Shown: positions 57,472-64,000 of the stretch, in pieces | How the letters are laid out: each line of letters opens with the position of its first letter | Numbering within the stretch: the stretch's first letter is position 1 | Notes under the pieces: generated by a model | The model's input: only the letters and a program-made list of their open reading frames with translations | What the model was told of the DNA's origin: nothing | Databases searched by the model: none | Assembly (NCBI GenBank): GCA_036346255.1 | Contig: CM070635.1 | Location: 45,597,715 to 45,661,714 of the forward strand | Direction of reading: 5' to 3' | From: Ampelocalamus luodianensis | Lineage: Eukaryota > Streptophyta > Magnoliopsida > Poales > Poaceae | Length of the DNA stretch: 64,000 nt | Program-made: the position numbers and the translations under genes

Positions 57472-59126
57472 TAATAATATTCTTGCATTGTGCAGAGGCT
57501 GAACGGACCTCGACTTTTGGAGTTTTGGTAGGAAATTCAACATCTGGAAGACAATCATGTATTTTGGAGGGTTTTCAAATGGCAGTATAGAAACTATTGC
57601 TCTAAACAATGGAAATATTAAATTGATCATTTAAAATACCTAATTGTTGTGTATTGATATATCATTTTCTTTTGATGTTGTTGAGTTCTTGATAGTACAT
57701 CCTTGGTCTTACTATGAAAAGTGTGATGGCTCCACGTAGTTTTAGCCGTCAAATTATTCAACTTGGTGCCTATTGTTTTGAATGTTTGTTTTTATTATAG
57801 GTTTTGAAAGGAAGTCTTTACTGTATGTTGGCTGGACTGTTCTACAGAAGAAAAAAAACATATGCCAGTCGATGTACTTCATGTTTGCAATCTTTTATTT
57901 TTTTTTGTTAACCCTTCTAAATTCTTAATATGTTAGGTATCATCATTCTTATTGATTTTTTATGAAGAAAGTATCACCATTTTATGTTTTTCATCTGTGC
58001 TTTGTTGTAAATTGCTTAGCTTTCAGCATTAGCTTCGTATAGGAAATGGGCTAAGAGTTTACAATTGGAGCCCTAATCTTGCATCTGGTCGACCAAGTGT
58101 ATCGATTGCTCCATTTCTTGGTAAATTAGTTCAGTGACCCACACATAAAAATAAAACTAGTGTACTTAGCCTCTTGCTTGAGATATTGATTCTATTAAGT
58201 GGGCCACTTAGTAGCAAAAACTAGACATTCGTGTTTGCTAGCCCATATTGCCCAGAGTGTGTTCTACTGCATTAGCATGGATTTTGTTAGGCGAGGAGAA
58301 GTATATTATAGCCTAAATAGTGTGACATGTATTTTGTAGGTTTTGTGTAGCTTCCTGATTAGCTTTGCTTGCAAGCTTCTTTAATCCTAAAGAGACAGCA
58401 CCACTCCTGTTCTGACCAGGGGTTCTACCATTTGTGGCATCATGTGGGTCAAGTATATGTTCTTTTGTTGCATATATGGTGCTGTTTTTTTTTGGAAGAG
58501 ATTCATATTATTATACAGATTTTCATCAAACATCCCTGTGTAAAATATGGATGTTCATCAGTATTTTATTGTACCTGTGTAAACCTACCTCAGGTCTGTA
58601 GTGGTCTGAAAGAAATGCTATGCCTTGGGATCTTTTTCTTTTATGTACCGGGCTAACCATCCTTCTGTGCCAAAGGTTTGGTCAAATGCTTATTATGTTT
58701 TTACCTAGCCATCAGTTCATTCCTCCCAGACATAGTGTTTTGGAGTTGTCTTTATATGTTAATATTCAGTGCAAATTGAAATGCATGATCTATTTTTTGG
58801 TCACTCAATGCTTCCTGCATTGTTTCTAACTTTTCATACATTTGTTGATCTGCGCACGCATTCCTATCTAGTTTGAATTATTCTCAAGGAGAAAACTAAC
58901 TCAGCTAGCTCTTTGTCTCACTCCATGCAGGCATGCATATATGATCCCTCTCGGTGTTTGGGGGTGATTTTTTACTCCTCAATTCACGTTAATTAGAAAG
59001 AATAATTCAGAATTTGTCACAGTGATTAGATGGATTTCAGAATTTTCCCTCTAGACACATGGGGGGCATATCCTGAAACCCATCTATCTTATAATAGCAA
59101 ATTCTAAAATCCCCCTAATTAGAATA
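57470..59126. other. Non-coding DNA, nothing recognised
   Basis: T-rich sequence with many short frames and no recognisable domain, inverted termini or tandem structure. It could be long intron or intergenic DNA. Confidence 0.35.
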
Positions 59127-59351
59127 TCAGTCCATGCGATGCTTCATGTAGGATTTGGTCATTGGTTTGTGGATATCATGCATCCTCTGTTTATGTGAGT
59201 TGTTAGCCGCGAGGCATTTGCCGTGCACTGCCAACCAAGCAAAAACCTGCATCTCGTATGAGGCGTCGTATGCATAGCTAGACTGGTAGCAGATGACTTT
59301 TGTGCTGGCGATAAAATTCAGATTGGAGGCTGATCCGGTGTAACGTACCAC
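59127..59351 (-). pseudogene. Possible LINE fragment (zf-RVT-like region)
   Basis: The minus strand reads YQSSYAYDASYEMQVFAWLA and AVHGKCLAANN. The pattern S.YA..YE...FAWLA..GK..AA resembles the zinc-binding region at the end of non-LTR reverse transcriptases (zf-RVT), where KFFAWLA...RI.TAD is common. The piece is short and the Cys/His ligands are mostly lost, so this is tentative. Confidence 0.35.
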
Positions 59352-60962
59352 AGTAGTATAAATTTGTTCACTTGTAGTTGTGGCATTCCAGTCACATGTT
59401 CTCCAAAAGCAAGTCCAAGAATCACATTGTTAAACATACTTGTCAAGAGCCCCAAAAAAAGTAAGGAAAAAGTCAGCAAAATGAATGTCAAATTCGCATC
59501 CTTCACACAACTATAACGAGGATAGAACAAAATCCGGATCCGTTTAGGAGAATTAGGGCCTGTTTTGAACAAGGTGAGATGTTCTTAGGTATTTTTAATA
59601 GTGTCATTATTGTTGTCTCTTAGTTATACTACGTTAACAAAATCCTCGTAGAGAGAGAGAGTATATATCGTCTCTTCTCGAAGAGACTGTTGTACATGTG
59701 AAACAAGATATGATATATTAATCTACTCTAGTTGACATGTATGCTCGTTTCAGAGAAAAATTATAAAATATAAATGTTGAAGAGTGTGCTAGACACTATC
59801 TATTGGAGATGTTGTCTCTAAAGATAATATAACATATATTAAAAACAATGTTATCTCTGACTATTAGAGATGTCATTAGCCGTGGTGAGACACCGAGCGA
59901 GCGATTATTAGAAGCGAATCTGGCGGTGATAATGAACCGGCCTTTGTGGCGACGGCCCGATGCAGTCGGTTTCGATCCAACATTCCAACCTTGTTCCGAT
60001 CCAGCCGGCGCGCGCAATGCGCCGTTCTGCCGCGCAAGCGCCGGCAGAGCCCAAGTTGCCGTCACGATCGGGGCGCCGCGCAACCAAGAGCTGCCGCGGC
60101 CGACAAGCAAAATAACAAATAAAAAAATTGCGAGTGCGGGCCGAGAAAGAAACTGGCTTAGCGGGGACAAATAGGCGAGGATCACCAACCGCACGCATGG
60201 AGTCCGGTTCCACGGCATGTTGATCCGTCCAGCTGCGAGGCGAGGCTGCGACCGATGCACCGTCCGTTCAATCAGCAGCACCTCTCCGATCAACGCCGAC
60301 TCGTGAGCGCCTGCTGTCGAGGGCTCAGGATTCGGAGGCCCCCAGGGACGCGCTAGCGACGAGGAGACAGCGTGCGCAGGGCGCCGCGCGCCGTGGTGGT
60401 GCAGAAAAGAGATAATCCGTCACTCGCTCCGGAGACCTCAGTACCGTGCTAACTCCAAGAATTTCCTTCTCCAGGCCACGGTCCCGATCGGTGCTTGCTC
60501 GCGTCGGTATCGTGCTGCTGCTGCTTCGTGCCGGCCCGTGGTAGGCCACGGCCCACGCGGTTTATTTCGCAACGCAACGCAACGCCACGAAGCAAGTTGA
60601 GGTGAAAGAGACCCGCGTTTTCCTGTTCTTTCCTAGGTGGTTTCAGACTTAGCAGATTTTTAGCAAAAAGCTTGAATTTGACGCGACGGATCGATGGGCT
60701 CGAGCCAAGCAAATGGCTAGATAGGGTGGCCCGAAGTCGCAACCCGCCACGTTACCCATTGCCATTGGATTGAGGTGCACGCCCACGGTATAATGCTTTT
60801 CTACGACCATGTGTCGATCACAGATCCAGTTACATAGGAACATGTTGCATGAAACAGTTCAATTTTCTTCAGAAATATGAGAAAATCCGCGGGTCTAAAC
60901 ATGCCGACGATGAAAGTACACCGATGCATGTTGAATAACGGTTGGGGCCATCAGAGCATATA
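59352..60962. other. Intergenic DNA, no supported gene
   Basis: 59580-59880 is AT-rich with repeated gtctct/agagatg motifs and could be a decayed MITE. 59880-60620 is GC-rich with frames on both strands (59796-60293 minus, 59848-60174 plus) that resemble no known protein. Confidence 0.35.
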
Positions 60963-61361
60963 TAGTGCCATTCTAAGTTTTGGCGCATCTCGGTGCTTCT
61001 TTTTCAAAACACGAAGCAAATTGTTATAAAAATTCTGAAAATTTTGACAACATTGACACGAAATCAATCTACCATGCCACAAAAGTTCGAATCTAAATTC
61101 AATCTACACATGGAGAAACAAAAAAGGTAAATCATGCTAAATATGAAATCTGAAAATATTAGAAAAGGAAAAGGCTACTATTCACTGAAATTTGTCTTTT
61201 TTTTTCTTCTCCTAATATACGTCGTGTTTTAGTTGAATTTTTGCAAGATGCTTGGTTGCATCATGACTTATCTAACCAATTTTTCCTAAAATTTTTCATG
61301 CCCACGTGCTTCGTGTTTTGAAGACGATGCATCGGAATGCACAAAAACTTAGGATGCACTA
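60963..61361. mobile_element. MITE with about 60-bp terminal inverted repeats
   Basis: The left end tagtgccattctaagttttg and the complement of the right end tagtgcatcctaagtttttg are inverted repeats that continue to cttc..caaaacacgaagca. The interior is AT-rich with no coding capacity. A diverged partial copy of its left half follows at about 61465-61640 (ttcaaaacatgatgcaaata and tctatcatgccaaagaaatt). Confidence 0.75.
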
Positions 61362-61729
61362 GATACGTTTTCTGGTATCCATTATCATCACTATCCGTTC
61401 ATCTTGCCATAGGTTGAGATGAGAACATATCCTATACCTCCCACACTTCAGATACTCCCATACTTTCCCTCTTCAAAACATGATGCAAATAGTTATGAAA
61501 TATTACAGAAAAAAATCGATAGTATTTACACAAAATCAGTCTATCATGCCAAAGAAATTCAAATTTAAATTTGACCTAGACATTGAGAAACAAAAAGAAC
61601 AAATTGTGCTGAATAGGAAATCATAAAATCATTATTACTTAAAAAGACTCTAGTGGTGATGAATGATGCGTTCTTGTTCCCCTTTCCCCTCCCAAAGAGT
61701 GTCGACTGGTGGGCCCACGACTCATCCCC

Positions 61730-61860
61730 TTCCTCAGCATCCTCCTCTCCATCATCCGTCCCCGGCCCGATCTGCTTCCGCCGCTCTCCCCTCATCCCCT
61801 TCCTCAGCACCCTCCTCTCCATGCTCCCATCCCTCCCCGGCTCGATCTGCTCACGATGAC
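61730..61860 (+). repeat. Two-copy tandem repeat of about 65 bp
   Basis: ctcatccccttcctcagcat and ctcatccccttcctcagcac start two neighbouring C-rich copies that both run on through cctcctctccat and ccccggc to cgatctgct. They lie in a pyrimidine-rich stretch that could be a 5' leader, but no downstream gene is convincing. Confidence 0.75.
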
Positions 61861-62429
61861 CTCACCGGCTCTCATGAGTTCTCCGTCACCACCGTATGCC
61901 GCCGCTGGGAGCAAATCTAGTTCGTCCATGGCGAGCCCCATTCGGATCCACCATCCGTCCCATCAATGCACGCCGCAGCCGATCGTTTGATACATCTGAA
62001 GTGTGGCAACCAATTGTTGAGGTTAGGAGGGGGAAAAATTCTCAAATTAGTTTGATCGTCATGTGTTGGGTGTTAGATAATAGTGTTTTTAATGGTTCAG
62101 TAGATGTTAATCATCTTGATTATGAGGCTCAGCAAGGTGGAAGTGAACTTGAGAAGGCTGCTTGAGGCAGCTCCACGATAGCAGAATTAGGCTAAGCTTG
62201 TCCATGTAGCGTAGCTCTGTGATTTTATTACATTTCCATCATGATTTGTTTCGCTCAACGCTTTGAGCATATCTTGTTCTATAACTTAATTTAAAAGAGG
62301 AGAAGAAAGATATAACCTCAACGAGGATTTTGCTTTTTTGCTGTTGCTAAAACGGTTATTAGGAAAATTGGGTGATGGGATATTGCTGGCCTCATTCTGT
62401 CTTTATTCAATTTTAATAGGTGGTAGCCA

Positions 62430-62625
62430 ATGAATCTTTTCTCTTTAATCATTGTCATTTTGAATGGATTGTATACAAGCACGGACATCCTCCAACTGCA
62501 ATATGGAACCACAGCCAAGGAGCTGTTGGAGCAACTAGGAGCAAAAACTACACCAGAAGGGATATCAAGGCACTCATTGGTTTGTATGCTCTCTATGACG
62601 ATACAACGTTGCACACTTATTGAAG
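62430..62625 (+). other. Short exon-like open frame, unrecognised
   Basis: The frame contains LQYGTTAKELLEQLGAKTTP followed by EGISRHSL. The composition looks protein-like and not random, but I cannot assign a family. No clear flanking exons. Confidence 0.25.
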
Positions 62626-62699
62626 GTATGTGTGCTCCCTCCCTCTCTCCTCCGCTACGTGACTTCTCCTCTCTCTCTTCTCTCCCTCTTCTCTTTTTG

Positions 62700-62955
62700 G
62701 TTTATATAGACAGCCGCCTGTCGCCATTTTAACTCGTGATTTGCACACTCTTCAAAGCAAATCGTCAGTCCAAATGACGATAGGCATTTGGAACGGTGAC
62801 CGGCAGTAAATAACATCCTGTCGTCATTTCAAATAGCGACAGTCTCTTGTCGTCATGTGAAATGGTGACAGTGGCCTGTTTTTTTTAAAAAATATATCAA
62901 TTTTTTTTTGTTGTAATTATTTTTAAAATTAATATTATTTTAAAAAACAGAGTTT
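62700..62955. mobile_element. Isolated terminal repeat of the palindrome-rich MULE family
   Basis: Contains gtcgtcatttcaaatagcga, gtcgtcatgtgaaatggtga and a following tggcctgttttttttaaaaa...aattattttt tract. These match the right end of the MULE in BCAT intron 6 (39480-39650). No second end is seen nearby, so it is a solo end or a decayed copy. Confidence 0.65.
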
Positions 62956-64000
62956 GGACCCCTAAAAAATCCATGGCGTGGAATTTCTGGAGCCCCATCT
63001 CACCGCGCGCGCACGGCCTGAAAAACTACTGCAATGCAGCCGTAGCAGTAGCACTCGCTTGCCACGAATCCCTCGCATTGACGTGCCTAACTACCCTAAA
63101 GATCTAACTAGCGAAAATGCCGGGACTCTTCACATGTTACATCAGAAGTGTGTCATATATGCACGGTCGCCTTAGATCGGGTCGCAATAGATGCTGCACT
63201 AGCTCACTAACCCACCCATATATTCGGTCATCGTATCAATATAGCGTAGCATTATGCACAATATTTACTCACCGGCCGGGCTTTGCATACGTCCCTACGT
63301 GCTTGTGTCCTTGTGCAACTTACGCTAAGGCAGCAGCTGATCAGAGAGCTTGTTGCACGCGTCTCGAGCTGTTAACTGCGTGTCATGTGTGCCCTTGCTT
63401 TCTTGGTGCATTTATACTACGTATGTATAACACTGGCTACTTCATCAGTAGTCTCAACCAACATGTACATGTCGTAAGCAAAAGACAGGCATTATATATT
63501 TGATACCGCTTTGCTTTATCTGGTGATTGGTATGGTTGCGTTGCTTTAGGATCCTACCCAACTTCCCGACTAAGCCATTGCGTTTCACGACCCCATTTAA
63601 CAAAGACATGTAAGGCATAACAAATGGAAAAGAAAGGCTAAGAGCATATACAATGGTATAAACAACTGTTGTCTATACCATTATATCCACGTCATCTATA
63701 GACAACGTTAAAGACAGCTCTCACAACCACAATAGGTAGTCTTTTTACATATATCTATAGATAGTTCTTCCATGTACGATGTACTTTGTTTATCATGTTA
63801 CAGTCGATTACTGTATGAGAGACGACTCAATTCTCTATACTTCTGCTCTTTTATTCACATCATCTCATATCCTACATGACAATACTTACGTACAAGTGAC
63901 GTTATAATATTATACATCTCTAAAGACAGATAAATAACAGACGCGGGAACCTAGGGAGGGGAAGGAGGAAGAAGTAAAGACAGGGCATTCAGCCGTTTGC
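62956..64000. other. Intergenic DNA with a probable MITE at 63640-63930
   Basis: No recognisable gene. 63640-63720 reads agagcatatacaatggtata, then tagacaac motifs, similar to the common grass MITE start AGAGCA.NTACAATGG; its other end is not clear. 63117-63503 is an open frame without recognised domains. Confidence 0.4.

Noticed and set aside
1..64000. tRNA, rRNA or other structured RNA genes
   Set aside because: I looked for tRNA-like A/B boxes with cloverleaf context and rRNA blocks by eye and found none that I could support; a covariance-model scan was not possible.

Overview
This is a 64 kb stretch of plant nuclear DNA, almost certainly from a grass. Genes are split by GT-AG introns, 5' exons are GC-rich, and intergenic and intronic space is full of MITEs, MULEs, hAT, copia and gypsy remnants, including a micron-like element flanked by TA repeats. 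I cannot fix the species. Bacterial features (operons, RBS, CRISPR) do not apply.

Layout. 0-5 kb: last exon of a copper chaperone, then intergenic DNA with a broken hAT-related transposase. 5.1-7.8 kb (minus): a single-exon Toc159-family chloroplast import receptor (Toc120/132 type). 9.5-11.7 kb (minus): exon pieces of an unrecognised, probably plastid-targeted protein. 12.9-13.9 kb: a hAT-like element with a snapback MITE inside it, abutting a first-exon fragment of the mitochondrial complex I 20.9 kDa subunit. 15.1-21.0 kb (minus): a U-box E3 ligase gene in eight exons, carrying one small LTR element in an exon and another in an intron. 21.2-30.9 kb: a perfect 177-bp tandem duplication, a Helitron-like 3' end, and a copia element with a perfect 5-bp target duplication that itself contains a very long gypsy-type LTR; a glycosyltransferase (DUF266) fragment lies beside it. 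32.4-43.0 kb (plus): a ten-exon branched-chain amino acid aminotransferase whose sixth intron is swollen to 6.6 kb by a MuDR-type MULE (itself holding a hAT element) and an 80-bp minisatellite. 43.8-45.6 kb: a scrambled partial copy of sequences from 41.8-51.0 kb. 47.5-49.1 kb (plus): a DUF3615-type gene. 51.9-55.2 kb: a long inverted duplication of coiled-coil gene exons, one arm split by a Pack-MULE-like element. 55-64 kb: mostly repeats.

The genes do not form one pathway; they are housekeeping genes for plastid import, amino acid metabolism, copper handling and ubiquitination. The clearest cross-cutting observation is that many breaks in otherwise well conserved exons, and one transposon target duplication, are explained by loss of a single base from a short homopolymer, mostly C/G. 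That looks more like base-level assembly error than gene death, so the Toc and BCAT genes are probably intact in the plant. The U-box gene, in contrast, has a real exonic LTR insertion. The most unusual structure is the roughly 1-kb-armed inverted duplication at 52-55 kb, which could fold into a long hairpin RNA.
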